From: Prostheceraeus crozeri
Lineage: Eukaryota; Platyhelminthes; Polycladida; Euryleptidae
Reading direction: 5' to 3'
DNA: 64,000 nucleotides
NCBI GenBank assembly: GCA_907163375.1
Contig: CAJQUW010001396.1
Span: 58,759-122,758 of the forward strand
The notes beneath the pieces were generated by a model. That model was not told where the DNA came from. It did not search any database and saw only the letters and a program-made list of their open reading frames with translations. Shown piece by piece: positions 25,016 through 37,436 of this stretch (positions are counted from its first letter, which is position 1; every line of letters begins with the position of its first letter). Both the position numbers and the translations under genes were made by a program.

Positions 25016-27839
25016 ACGCGATGTCATGAGGGAATGGAAGCCAAATGCGTTTTCGCTGTTGGAAGGCGACCGTTTATACTTCCGGCGCATTTTAGTAGTT
25101 TAGTGTTGTCTCTACCGGCTCCGAGTATTTCAATTACAAGAAATACCTCTCCTTTGTCTTATTAGCTGCAGTCTACGATAACTATAGTTTTACGATAGTT
25201 GATATTGGTGCTTCTGGTAGACAAAGTGACAGCGGTGTGTTTTCGGCTTCTGATTTTGGTAAACTGTTGGAAAATGGTGAATTGAACATTCCTTCTCCGA
25301 AAGAACGAGTTTGTGCCACGTGTTGTCTGCGTATGTATTGAGCGATATACGCCACAAATTTGGACATTTTCTCACTTCTTCAATAAGAATTTCGTCAAAC
25401 AGACAATAATTAGAGGACTCGATCGACAATTTTGCGTTGGCGCACGGCGGAAAGTTTAGAAATGTTCTAAACCCTTTCTCAATGCACAACGAATTAACTG
25501 ATCAGCCAGACCCGTGAACGTTAGCGAGGGGAGCCTGTTATCACAACAGGTGGGCTGACAGGAAGTCATCAACATGAAATAATGATGCGCTGCGGACAGA
25601 ATCCGTCGCGAGTATAAACCGGCCTTTAGGCGACTCGAACCCAAGGATCTAGACGACTCAGATACCACCAGTGTGGCATGGCAATCATCAATAATCGTTA
25701 ACAAAAATTGGTGGAAAGCGGAAGAAGCAACAACAAACAGGCCACCTCAGCCTGTTCGTATCACGAAGAAAGAGCCCTGGCATCGGCCCTGACAACACTC
25801 TCGTGGGACGAAGCTCTACGACGGATAGCACAGCGCTTCAAAGCAGTGTTGGTGGCGGAAGCCCTCGGTTGGACATCTGTCAGTGACCAGAAGATGAAGA
25901 CCGCAAACGCCTTGGGCTTTCCCTATGCACTGCCGCAGCTTCGATTCTACACAGCTAACAATACACGGACGCTCGGACGAGACACTTGTGCTTATGGAGA
26001 CGATAGAGGAACTCGACATTGAAGAGGATTCCTAGAAGGTAGGCCTTATGGACCCTGATCTCCGGCTCGAGACTGAGAGACATGCCAGCTGCCCAATCCT
26101 GGAGTCGGACCCCTTCAGCGGCTTTCAGCAAGGCATCAGTATCTCCAAGACAAACTTTGAAGCATTCACCGAATCGAAAAACAGGATCAACAGGACCGAG
26201 GATAGGATGCATTGCCACAACCTGATGAAGTGCAACTGCGCCCCCAGATTCTCTGGGACAGAGGCGGACGGCATCCCGATCTCCCGACAGACAGTGAACC
26301 TGACTCTGACAATGACTCACATCCCGCACCACTCCGCCCCTTCAGGGTGCCATCATCCTGCTAATTCCAACAGGGATTCTCTGAAGCAGCCCGTCAAGTA
26401 TTAGTTATTCTCCTATCGTGTGCGCTAACGTAAGGCCTTTCGGGCATTCCTGGCGTTGACTGTCTTCCCGTTTCAAAGTATAACAGAAAGTAAGTGCCCC
26501 CCCCCCCGAAGAGGGCCACGCTAGTTGAGTCTCCTCAGAGCTAGTGACTAGAAGTCGGGTAGGGTGTGCTCATGCGTTGATCTATATGGGAGTCATGCTT
26601 CGTGTAATCGTGGATAGCGACAAATGTTTTTCCGGAAATTTTTATACTTTATTTTCCAGAATTTATTGTGCTGGGGTACACGCATGCCCCGATCATCATG
26701 TCGATATAACTGCGTATCACAGATAATCAATCCATATTGTAGTTATAGATAAAGGACAACTAGCCCTACATGCACAAGTAATATGTAGTTTCAATTCATC
26801 ATAGATATCAAATGAAGATGGGAGGGCGCTACGCACAACAGCGACTCCCATTGGAGGGCGTTTGGTACAAATCGCCTCCTATTCACGCCATAGTACCAAG
26901 CGACCTAATTATTATTATTACAGACATCGTATTAACATGGCTATATTGTTGAATATGTCTATATCTAGTCAATGTCTTGCGTGGGAACGCCCTCAGCATT
27001 CGCCTGGTTGGCAAAGCACAATAGTGACCAACTTTTCCCCTCGCCCTCGTTCTTTTGTAATGACTTAACAAGAATCTTCTTCTTGTTCTTCTTCTTCTTA
27101 TCTTTCTTGAATAAATTAGTCAATGCAGCAAAAAATTTAACATTTGCTATGTTAATTCATTGACATAGATTTTAGCAGTGAACGAATTGAAACCGTTTGA
27201 CATTAGATATTTAACATTACTCTTTTAACATCACTTTCAATTAAATGTCGCTGATGATTTACTCTTCTATGCCAAAGATATTTATTTCACGGATATCTTA
27301 CTTACATATCTCTGGAAATCTATGGCCTGATTCACTCTGTCTTGAATATGATTTGCATGGTTAATAGCGATGTCTATATTCGACAATAGCAATGTTAACA
27401 CTTGTCTATACTCGTTCTACATTTTCAATGTCGTATAGACATCGTATTAACATTGCCATATTGTAATAATTTTCATTTCATCCGCGAGCGGAATCGCTTG
27501 AATCTTTCCAATGTGCAGTCAATTTCGCTCATTTATTTTATATGACATTATTGCAAGGAAAAAAGCTAAATATAAAGTTGGCATTCAATTTTGCTTTACA
27601 TTTTTAGCGTGACAAGAAAGTTCCCTAGCATCTGACTCATTACCATCATTTCAGCATTTGATTCAACATGAAAGAGGAAAATTTCGTGACATTTCTTTAT
27701 GGTATACGATTTTGGCACGCATTTGCAATATAGTTTGTTAAAGTATAATAACCATCATAGGTGGAGGAACAAAACAATGAATTTTGTTATAATTTATGTT
27801 GTAAACAGCAAAAGCAACAAACATGCAGTTGGAAATCAT
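25016..27839. other. No supported gene; GC-richer patch and a C tract
   Basis: 25700-26400 is GC-richer and coding-like on both strands but broken, probably an old retrotransposon relic that I cannot place. A run of nine or more C lies at about 26499-26508. Short related sequences with opposite orientation (gacatcgtattaacat at about 26925 and 27428; gcaatgttaac at about 27390) hint at a small diverged element. Confidence 0.3.
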
Positions 27840-28135
27840 GCCTGAATCCCGAAAAAGAAATGGCAATATGAGAAATAAAATACAACAAATACAAAGAACA
27901 CTACGTCGGAAGTACAATAAGAAAACCGCATACTAGTATCACAAAACATTTCAAATCAAAAAACTCGTCATTGTATAAACATCTCAAGATAATATGCCAA
28001 ACCAATGACCAACAAATATCAGTGTCAATTATAGACCATCATAGAGATCTAATAAACCTTGGATTCCGTGAAGCTATGCAGATCTAGAATTTGAAGTCAT
28101 CTATCAACAACAAAGATGCGCTATCAGATTTTTAT
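27840..28135 (+). pseudogene. Penelope-like element, second GIY-YIG relic
   Basis: The frame reads EHYVGSTIRKPHTSITKHF, then SLYKHLKIICQTND, then ISVSIIDHHRDLINLGFREA and, after a stop (about 28084), NLKSSINNKDALSDF. YVGST, KH(L) and REA...(L)KP-IN are the ordered motifs of the Penelope GIY-YIG domain. It differs from the copy at 16.9 kb, so it is a separate family or lineage. Confidence 0.7.
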
Positions 28136-29026
28136 GCTTTGATTTTCTTATTCCTGTGTACATAATATTTCAAATTTCATATCCTGTTTGTATTTAGCTA
28201 GCCTAGTCTTTTTATCTTGCATAAATTGAGAATGGAGTCTTAAATCTGAAATATTGTTTAAAAAGTAATAATGTAAAATAATTCTATCGAACCTCTTATT
28301 CAACAATCAGCAGTAAGACTTGCAACATAAATCAAAAACAACTCTATCAAAATGATTTCTAAGCAAAATTGCGGTTTGCTAATAAATTTTGTGTTCTATT
28401 GTCATGAGTAGTGGTAGACTTACATCTAGAATTTTGTCCAAAGCTGACGATAGGTATATCTTCTTGTTTTTGATATAAGATCGACATTCATTTACAATTT
28501 ATGATTGTTCAAAACTTTGCCATCAATTGCATTAAAATTAACAATAATAATATATTCTATTTTTTATCTTAGCAAAAATCATTTCATCATCAAGTTTAAT
28601 ATACAAATTGTGTGTTATTTTTATTGTGGTTAAGCTCGTGAACGTCTTATGCGAGGCAAAGGCTATAATCGAAATGCGATGAAACATATGATGAATTTAA
28701 GACCTGATTGCTTAACCTCGCTGGTTAACGTATTAAACCGACAAATCTAAAATCTGAAACACGATTCCCTGGTTTAAATAATCAATCATAACGTCTTAGC
28801 TTAATATTTTAGCGAATTTAGTTCAGAAACTAGCGAGTATGTGACATGCTCATGAACTGGAATCCACCATTCACGAATTTGCTTGCTTTTATCTGAGGAT
28901 GAGCGAATTTGCTTGCACTAGGTTTGAAACTTAAGATTCTCTATTGAAATACGTTGCTATCGCGAACTATATTTCATGATTTGCGATAGTGAATGGATAA
29001 ACCTGCATATGCAACGATATCTTGAT
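28136..29026. other. No supported gene
   Basis: AT-rich, nothing recognised. Confidence 0.4.
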
Positions 29027-29203
29027 TTGGGAAGACCAAGGTGAAAAAAGATGACAAACTTTCTGTCGTTGCGATATATTTCGACGAAGTATCCTCTTCA
29101 CATCATCAGGGAGCTAGCAAGTTAGTTGATGTGAAACGGACGCTTCGTCGAAATATATCGCAACGACAGGAAGTTTGCCATCCTTGGTCTTCCCAACTCA
29201 AAA
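29027..29203. repeat. Near-perfect palindrome (arms about 80 bp)
   Basis: ttgggaagaccaaggtg at the left edge is mirrored by ccttggtcttcccaa at the right, and the arms match through gatatatttcgacgaag. Only about 30 bases separate them. Probably a small foldback MITE or the core of one. Confidence 0.8.
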
Positions 29204-29525
29204 TGATCATTCACGGTCGCAGCCATTTTACAGAGTTTTAGACATGCTTGAGGCCCATTTCTCGAAGCTATACCAAGCATATTTTTAGATTTCTTCAAGA
29301 AGTAACCCAACATTGAACACATCCCTGCAGTTTGCGCTTGAAAAATGTTTTCTGAAAGTAACTTAGGCTACGAATTGGTTAAAAAGTTGTGTGCTTGAGT
29401 AAAAGTAAGAAGGAAAGCATGCATAGGGACAAGAGAGATCTAATATGTGAGTATAGCTAAGTTAAATCGACAAATCAATCAACAGTTTAATTGAAATTCT
29501 CATACTGATATTTATTTTCTTACAG

Positions 29526-29603
29526 TTCGCATTGACTGCGCTGAGAACTTGTCGATCACTGAGCGGAATTCTTCCGAAGCTCCTCCAATTTCTCTACACT
29601 TTG
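29526..29603 (+). CDS. Possible internal exon (26 codons, phase 0-0)
   Basis: Acceptor ttattttcttacag and donor GTGAGT bound 78 bases. The phase-0 peptide starts FALTALRTCRSLSGILPKLL, an amphipathic helix pattern that would suit an armadillo/HEAT-like helical repeat. Too short to be sure; it fits the strand and phase of the other exons. Confidence 0.45.
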
Positions 29604-29667
29604 GTGAGTGACATTTTTATCGGTTTTCAAGTAAATGTGTTTTATCACTAAAATTAAGAGTTAATTG

Positions 29668-30590
29668 GCATTTTGGTACTTCTATTCTCCCCCCCCCCAC
29701 ATTTCTGTTGTTGACACCCAGAAGTGTTGCATAGCGCTGAGTGTGTAAAACTCCTCTTATCTGACTTGTAGAACATTTACAGCCCCAGAATTAGACAACT
29801 ACTCGTCATTTGTCTGTAGCCAACAATCACACGAAGTTCATGATCACAGCTGTACCTTGTATTCTAACTGAGTATCCAATGCACAGAATTAGATTGTTTA
29901 ACCATGTCACTTTGCTAGAAGTGCAAACTGATTCAAACAGATGGCACATGCAGGAACTTAATAAGTGGGCAAAAAGAAATTTTTAATACCTTACAGAGAT
30001 AGGAAAAATAGTCCTGCGCCACTTGCGGATTGCTCTGAATTCCTTCAAAAACCTCCGATCGCCACGATTCCTTCAGATTCGAAGAATTCAGATCATTGCG
30101 CAAAAGTTTTCTCGATAACGTTGGGACCTCCGATCATTTTTAAAAAAAAGTTAGCAGGCGCATGAAAAAACGTTCACAAACTTCTCTGTAGAACTTGACA
30201 TAGACTGTGTCTCTTTGCTGTGTGATCCGGTTGATAACAGTCACTGAAACTTCGCACAATTTGCCGTGTTTAATGTTGAACTGGCTGCTCATTGTTCGAT
30301 TGCTATGGTATTTAGTCAGGAGATTGTGCCATTTCATTTACGGTACAAGTTCCAATGCTTCCCTTCTAGTCAAACGGAAGAACAGGCGACCTGTCTAATT
30401 CTGTGATCCAAGGGACTAATCCTTCATCTCAGGGTTCAAGTAAGACTTCTCAGTCGTGCTGTAGTGTCACTCAGTGACAGATGAAGTCTATTCTAAACCC
30501 AATGTGACTAACTTTGGCGAAATTTGATGATTTTGGAAGACTTGAAAAATGTGGGGGGGGGAAGAATAGAAGTACCGGCATTTTCCCATT
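29668..30590. mobile_element. Candidate DNA element with inverted ends
   Basis: ggcattttggtacttctatt followed by a C tract (29671-29706) is mirrored by a G tract then aatagaagtaccggcatttt (30551-30589). The interior (29950-30150) is shared with the inserted element at 17423-18029. Ends and target duplication are not sharp, so limits are approximate. Confidence 0.45.
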
Positions 30591-31838
30591 TTTGCATCCT
30601 TATCAGTAGCAACTTTGAATGCTAGCAAAAATCTCCAATTTTAGTAAGACTGGAACCAAAAATAAATAGTGTTTCTTAACAATCAGACCAATTGACCGAA
30701 GTGAAGCCAGAATTTGTTTTTCGGTTTCTGATGGATATGTATAAATTATCATATTATCTCTTTGGAAATACTATTCATTTACCTGATTTTCTAGTTCTTC
30801 AAATTGAAGCCCATGACTTTTATTCGGCCGTTTTTTTCTTTTCAATTATCAACGGGTATCGGTAACTCAAATAGGCCGCTAAGTATCCTACGAGTAATAT
30901 ACCTATCTATGCTGTCATCAGATGAGCATCTTACATTAAATTATTTTTTTAATTGAAATAACAATATCAACAATGAGCTTGTCAAAAATAGACATCACAT
31001 TTCTGGATTAATTGGTTAATTTAGTAACACTGCACTTCCCGTGTGCCACTTTGTCAGAGTTTGCGTTACACATCATGGTTGAAAATTACTGATCAGTTGC
31101 CATGTGCATTTTTGGCCTCGACTCATAATCAATCTCAAAAGCAGAATAATAAGCATACGTGAGAAGAAACACCTTCAAAATTTGGAAAATTTCACCAGTG
31201 ATGCGATCCATCAATTTTGTTTAACTTGCTCTGAATAAGTTTGTTTCCAAATTTAGGCCCACCGGCCGAATAGGAGCCCATGACCTTAAACATCGAAAAG
31301 TGCAGCAGGTATTACACGAGTTGGATTTTGAACAGGATATTTGATATTCAAACCCTGTGCTGCATGGGAGAACCCAAATATCGCAACTAATCCTACAACT
31401 AAGACGTTAATTTGCAGACCATATTTGATGCGATTAGCGGGATATTTGCCAAGAACTGCAAAGTTGGGCTGAACCTAATTCCCTTTACTTGTAATTATTG
31501 ACATGTTCAGATGACTTTCATCGTTTGATTTATAAAACGGGACAAGTCTGCAAGTTTGAGGAAGGTAGTTTGCTATGTAAACAGGTGTTTCACAGCTTTC
31601 CGGGTGTCAAAACCTGAGATCTGCTTGAGAGAAAGTTGGGGTTTTGACACGCAATAGAATCTTGATTATTGTGACCAAAGTTAGAGGTGTCCTAGTCATC
31701 ACCGAAACAGGCCAATGTTGTGCTAAACTATGGTGCGAGTACAATTGCAATTATGGAAAACTGCGTAGAATGACAAAAGTTTTCAATTAATCGAGATGTT
31801 GATAATAATCCTATTTAATAACTTATCGGTATATAATA
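30591..31838. other. No supported gene
   Basis: AT-rich, no exon or element recognised. Confidence 0.4.
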
Positions 31839-31925
31839 ATGGAATTGGAAAATGTACCTCCATCATTACAAAAAAGTCGTGTTGTAGAAATTCCTGAAGG
31901 CAAAACCCTGTCGTTGTGCGTTGCG
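31839..31925 (+). CDS. Possible first coding exon (29 codons)
   Basis: ATG at 31839 followed by 29 open codons (MELENVPPSLQKSRVVEIPE onward) and a GTACGT donor at 31926. No acceptor lies directly before the ATG, so if real it is a first coding exon. Weak evidence: length is short and the product is not recognised. Confidence 0.3.
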
Positions 31926-32306
31926 GTACGTACATAATTTCTTCTTACAGTAACCTTGAGGCCATGATGCTATAGCTTTTACACGAGTTTGTATTGATGC
32001 ATGTCAAAAGTACAAGCGGGTTATATGCTACAAATGAATGTCATCGTATTTGTTAGTCAAAGAATGCGAGGCATCAATCCATGCTGGCTTTCCTTAAACT
32101 CACAGGAGGCCTCCTACTGAGTTGCTTAGAAGATTGATGTTAGATCAGTGAAACAAACTGTTCGGATTATGCGAATGAGTGAGGTGTATTGCGTAATGTT
32201 GATAAATAGGCCTAAGAAATTGAGATGATAATATATATTAATCTCAAATAAATAATATTTTCCGTTGAATTTTTTATTGCACTGTCACTTTCACTGTGGT
32301 TTTCGT

Positions 32307-33075
32307 GAAGTACGTGTAACTAGGCAAAACGTTAATGTGTATAATAATCAGTATGCATCTACTAATAAAGACATTAATATGATACTGATATGATCGGATA
32401 TATGTAGCATATTTCCATAGAACCACCTGAAACTTTCTGAGTTGTATATTCAAGAATACTAGATCTCCCAGTTATGCACCATTTCGTAAATAATTTGACT
32501 GCCGTTTGCATTACTGCAGTACCGGCGCTGTGGTCTTGTGGTAGAGTGTTCGCTCTGCGTCCGGGAGACCTTGGTTCGAACCGTGGTCGGGTCAAACCTA
32601 AGACTTTTAAAATAGGTACACTCTGCGTTCTTGCTAAACACTCAGCACAAAAAGGATGAGAGTGGGATAAATGGAACTCGGCCACATGGAAGAGCGGTGT
32701 CTCACCGAATGTGCTTCCGAGTATAAACAAGGAACATTTATTTTTTTTGTACTTATTATGTCATACTTCACTTGCTATATACATGTATTTTCATAGCTCT
32801 TGCGTGCTGAGCTATACGGTATCGACCTATCTCGTGTGCTTCAACAACTCGTGACTTCTCGTAAAAGCGTCAGTAAATAGGAATGCCTACATGCAATTTA
32901 GCGATAGAAAGTGCTGTCAACGATCCAAAGCAATGAGAAAATTGCATCGTCAAGCTTGGACTCGGTTTTGGATAAATTGTCTTGGCTATTTGTCACGTTT
33001 TGAATTGAATTGGAAATGGCCAATATTGAAAGACATTAGCTATTTCCAATTCAATTCAAAGCTTAGTTGGTTGAA
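32307..33075. repeat. Interspersed repeat family, copy A, split by a SINE
   Basis: Blocks 32307-32521 and 32749-33075 match 38990-39533 in order (gaagtacgtgtaactaggc, ccacctgaaactttctga, cgtgtgcttca, tcttggctatttgtca). The right part ends in an inverted motif (ttttgaattgaattgg / ccaattcaattcaaa), suggesting a MITE end. Confidence 0.75.
32522..32748 (+). mobile_element. tRNA-derived SINE, copy 1
   Basis: Starts ccggcgctgtggtcttgtgg with an A box (tggtcttgtggtagagtg), a B box (ggttcgaacc, about 32573-32583), a shared body (ggtcaaacctaagactttta; gtgcttccgagtataaac) and a T-rich tail. The B box is intact. A second copy is at 39832-40060. The related repeat at 38.99 kb lacks it at the equivalent point. 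Confidence 0.85.
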
Positions 33076-34490
33076 TCAAAACAATTGATGTTCAGTTGCG
33101 GCTCCCCATGTAAGTCATTCCACCCAGGAATCAAGCCTGTGACTGAATGCAATAATCTTGGAGCTGTATGGGATGACAAACTCCGATGGAATTCTCACAT
33201 CGACGCCATATTGAGAATCTCCTCTCAGCGTTTGCACACCATACGAACTTTGAAATCACTGTTATCCGGAATCCAAATAACCAATGCTTGTAAATCAGTG
33301 TTGCCACAGCGGCGGAAATCTTGAGGTGGTGGCGGAATTCTTGGAATTTGAGAATTCCACCGGTCCTATTTTTTTGATCATTCGGCGCAAGCTTAATTAT
33401 CCTACAGGTAGCAAACGCAGATGCGGATTTTCAGCTTCTTGTCCGTGTCAACTTGCATGATGTTCCTACAGTATTGGAAGTTTCAATCTCAGATACTCGC
33501 TTCACACCTCGTCATGATCTAGTGATTTAACCATTAGATTTTCAATCTCTCTGAAATTACTTCTAAAATCAAAACTTCTTTATGTTGTCTAGACTGTGTC
33601 ATACGTATTAACGAATCACACGAATCAACGTTCTTATTGACATGTACCGTGCACGTAGGGTGCTACCAAGGAGAACCGAAAATTATATAAGTCATTAAAA
33701 TGATAAAACCTCTGTTCAAGATGTTGTCTAGCCCCTCTTATTAATGGAATGGTCCCATCAGTAGGCCTACGTAACTCAGCATCTGTTTTGTGCTATTTTT
33801 TCAAATTGAATTACTTGATCAGTGAATGGGTAGAGTTGGAATTGAAGCATATGTGATACGCATTAAACTCACTGCTTTGGAATCCATTACTGAATTAATG
33901 ATGATAAGGTACCTATGATGGGAGGGCATGGGAAACAAAGGAAAAATCAGGTTACTCAATTTAGTATGCATCATTATTTACATAAGCTAAATTGCGTGAT
34001 GTACGTGCGTGTGACTGTAAATCGATCCCCAAAATTGCTTTATCTATCTTTAATAAAGCGATTCATACATAGGTCTAGGAATCGGCACACCTAGACCGTT
34101 CGCGGCGGAATTCTTTCCAGTTGGCCGCTGTGGCAACACTGTTGTAAATCCATCATACTAACGCTTCCTTCATACCCTTCTTCGTTGTTTGTGTAGCTAA
34201 CGAAATCGCCTGAAGCAGTAGTCCAACGGTTTAACCAGTGCATAGTCATGTAATAACATGTGGCAAGGATTGTAAGTGTGATGACTTTCCATCAATTTTA
34301 TCAATGAGGAAAAATCGAGCCATGGAATATTTCAGAAAGTGTGAAAAGTTCGCGTTGCATCCCCTTCATGACATAGTGCCCCCACGCATGCCTCGCAATG
34401 GTCATTTACGTTTGCCCCTAACCAATTCCGTTCGCCGACTGCATTCATTTTCCCATTGGTTGTTTATGATAATGATAAAGATAATTTAAC
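33067..34490 (+). pseudogene. CR1-like LINE fragment, split by a hAT element
   Basis: 33067-33295 reads GIKPVTECNNLGAVWDDKLRW then HIDAILRISSQRLHTIR, the LxxLGVxxDxxLxWxxHI region after the reverse transcriptase core of CR1-type LINEs. After the inserted element the C-terminal part resumes (34142-34480: CKSIILTLPSY, then CIV, then KCEKFALHPLHDIVPPRMPR). Stops and shifts are present; 5' truncated. Confidence 0.7.
33296..34141. mobile_element. hAT non-autonomous element inserted in a LINE (846 bp)
   Basis: Terminal inverted repeats cagtgttgccacagcggc at the left and gccgctgtggcaacactg at the right are perfect over 18 bases. The 8-bp duplication ttgtaaat flanks both ends (33288-33295 and 34142-34149). 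Both are hAT signatures. No transposase inside. Removing it restores the order of the LINE fragment. Confidence 0.92.
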
Positions 34491-37436
34491 TTCATTTTGT
34501 GTAACAAGTTGCTGATGTTGATGTGCCAATGTACTCAATAACTTATAACTGACTTTCTCTTCTTCACATAAATGCTCTGGATGGTTGATTATCATTGGTG
34601 TGAATAGACGCTTTCTTACTTGCCTGTACAGTATGGTGTGAATATACGCTTTGAATTATACAATTTGAACTACGAATGATTGTTGAGATGTGTCTGTAGT
34701 ACAATTCAATTACCGTTAGCTTCAAATGTTACATATGCATAGATCTGATCATCTGAGTCTTCGGATCTTCTCATGTCTAAGACTTAGCTGAGTAAGAACT
34801 TCGGTGATTCGTTCGAAATAATTCCGCAGAAGTTCTTACGAAGTCTTACTTCTTAAGACTGCGCTGTTCTTTCAATTCATAGTTTCAATCAACACTTGTC
34901 ATCTTTGAAAACTCCACGTGGATAAATCCACTTCTTAAGCTACTAAAACTGGAATGTTTATTAGACTGACAAATACAGGGCCATAGAACCATCGTTTATA
35001 CCATCACCATCATATCGGTATTGGAAAGATGTAAAATCAATGTGGACCAGAATTCTGAAGGGAGTTGTTTATAATGTCTCGGTATCCAAAGATTCGGAGT
35101 CTGCATCCCCTCAACGGCTGCTAGCCTCATCAGCCAAAGTATCAACTCATCGAAGTTCTGTTGACCATGTGGACGCGTGCTAAATGAATTTCAACCAATA
35201 ATAAAGTTAACCACATGTGCCTGCAATTCCATCTTTTTTCAGGCCACCTTATTATTGCTTATATCCTCGGTCTTCACACATTGCCAGAACAATTATATGA
35301 GCAGCAATTTTCATAACTTTTGTGTCCGCAACTTTCGCTCTACACTTTTTTTCTGATTACTAATTTCACACGGCAGGTTCCATCACAACTGAAAATGATA
35401 CATTCTCATTCAAGGTCAGTGGTACAATACGGTAGGGAGATATGTCTCCACAGCGGTACTATAGCCTTGTCGCCTGGTCAAATCTGGCAGCAGATGTGAC
35501 ACTTCGGCGTGACAAACCTCGGCGCTGGGATTCACTCCTGGGTGGTTGTCTTCAGCGAAAACGTGGAAGAGCTCCGCTAGCGAAGCCGCCGAAGGAAGAA
35601 TAACTCAAAGGCTTAGCGCACCACTGACTCGGCTGTGAGATACAGGATGACCCAATAATCAGCAACTAGCCACCACTTAGGCCTATTGCCTGTTTGAATA
35701 TTAAACTTAGTATTCCTCCCCTACTTTGTGCGGGTGACCTGTGTGCGGGTAATGTCGAGAGCAACAACTTTGACAGTCCACGAAACTAGGCACCTTGATC
35801 AGACAGACTATCTGAGAAGGATCGGCCTGAGAGTGGAGGCGGAAGTTTAAAGCTGCAATCGATTAGTCAACAGCTCCGATCATGAGATGGTTGTTCGTCT
35901 CATCTTGGAAGTAGCGAGCTTAGATAAGTTGAATTAGACAAAAACCTCACATAATTAATCTTCATATTAGAAAAATATTGATGCTCTTCTTTTGATAATA
36001 ACCTTATACTTTTTACACTTCTCACTTAATTGGATCTCATCTCAAGTGGTGTCAATAAATTCAGACGAATATAATTTGTTTTGAATTATTCAAGCAATTT
36101 AATGAAAACGAAGGGATCAATGACTGACTTTTTGATCATATTTTCTGATGTCGAAGCATCTAGGAAAAATATATATAGATCAATGATCAATTGTAGGATA
36201 TTTTGATAACTGAGAAGAAATCTATTGGTGGTCCCAGCCAGAACTAAATTTTGAAGGCCAGCTGACTTTCCTATTGTGTCTATATCTAACTGTCTACTTG
36301 TCTATCCATAACTCGTATATTCTTTAACAACTTTTAAAGAAACGAATATTATGCACAGATGACCGAATGACCCAGCCTTCAACACTTTATAAGGTGCAAT
36401 TAAATTTATTATGTAAACAATATTTATCGTTTGCATATTTGCATCCACAGAGTAGGACCCATTTGGTTATATCTTTATTGTTTTTATATGAAGACCAATT
36501 TAAGTGATAGAGTAGTAGCCCACAGAGTGTGAAATTATATTATATAACACCGAAATAAAGAACGATCTGGGAAAGATATCAGAAAATAAAAGAACACTCA
36601 AAAGGTAGACTTGTTGAAGATACCATATAGTATATAACAACAGTTGCTTAGCCGAATATGAAAGCACTGTGATAATTAAAAGATAAGCTATCGCACAAGT
36701 AATTCATTCAATCCCACAATACCGCATGCAATAGGTTCACAGCAGAATACAACATAATGGCGTACTTGCACATTGGATCTCCTCAATCAAAAATTCGTTC
36801 CGCCGCCCTTACTGTACAGCTTACTTGCTCTTTTACGCAAGATGGGCATCGTCAGATATCATACATCTGAATATTTCCCCATTTAAATGCAGTCCTAGCT
36901 ATTACAATAATGTGACAATGCTACTTGTAGAATCTGCAAAATATATAAGAAGAAAATCGATGGGAAGTTTATAATGTGTGTAGACAATGTATGACAGTAT
37001 GGATCATTCCATTATAGTTATCACAATCATGAACTCAAGCATTAATATAAGATTCCTTTGTCTCCTCACATGAGGAGTTTGAAAGCTTTGGGTAAATCAA
37101 ACATTGCGGAGAAAATCTAAAAGAGGTAAAATCTGACTTTTTAGCAAATTTTATGTCAAATTCTTGCTCTGAGTATTTCAGTCAGAAGTCTGTAATTGTT
37201 GCTGCAAAACAATGGAGGCAGCAAAGTCTGTCGCTAAGAGCTATCGTATTTGCATCAAAAGAGAAGATGAACAAATTTTCCATTATCATCACTCACCTAA
37301 AACCAGTTTTCACTGCATTCTCACTGCTCCATTTCATAAATAAATGTCAACCACACAAGAAACCAAAATTTGCGCGCGTCAGGTAACTTGAATAACATTT
37401 CTAAGCCTTCAATCAGATTGTGCTTAGAGATAAAAC
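34491..37436. other. No supported gene
   Basis: Includes a degenerate palindrome at about 34760-34860 (aagacttag / agtcttact motifs) and a GC-richer patch at 35430-35640 with no recognised feature. No exon with convincing splice sites. Confidence 0.35.

Noticed and set aside
26048-26404. Plus and minus frames in a GC-richer patch
   Set aside because: Coding-like composition but no domain, splice site or intact family match; too weak to name.
32522-32600. Possible tRNA gene
   Set aside because: tRNA-like head is followed by a body repeated at 39.8 kb; it is a SINE.
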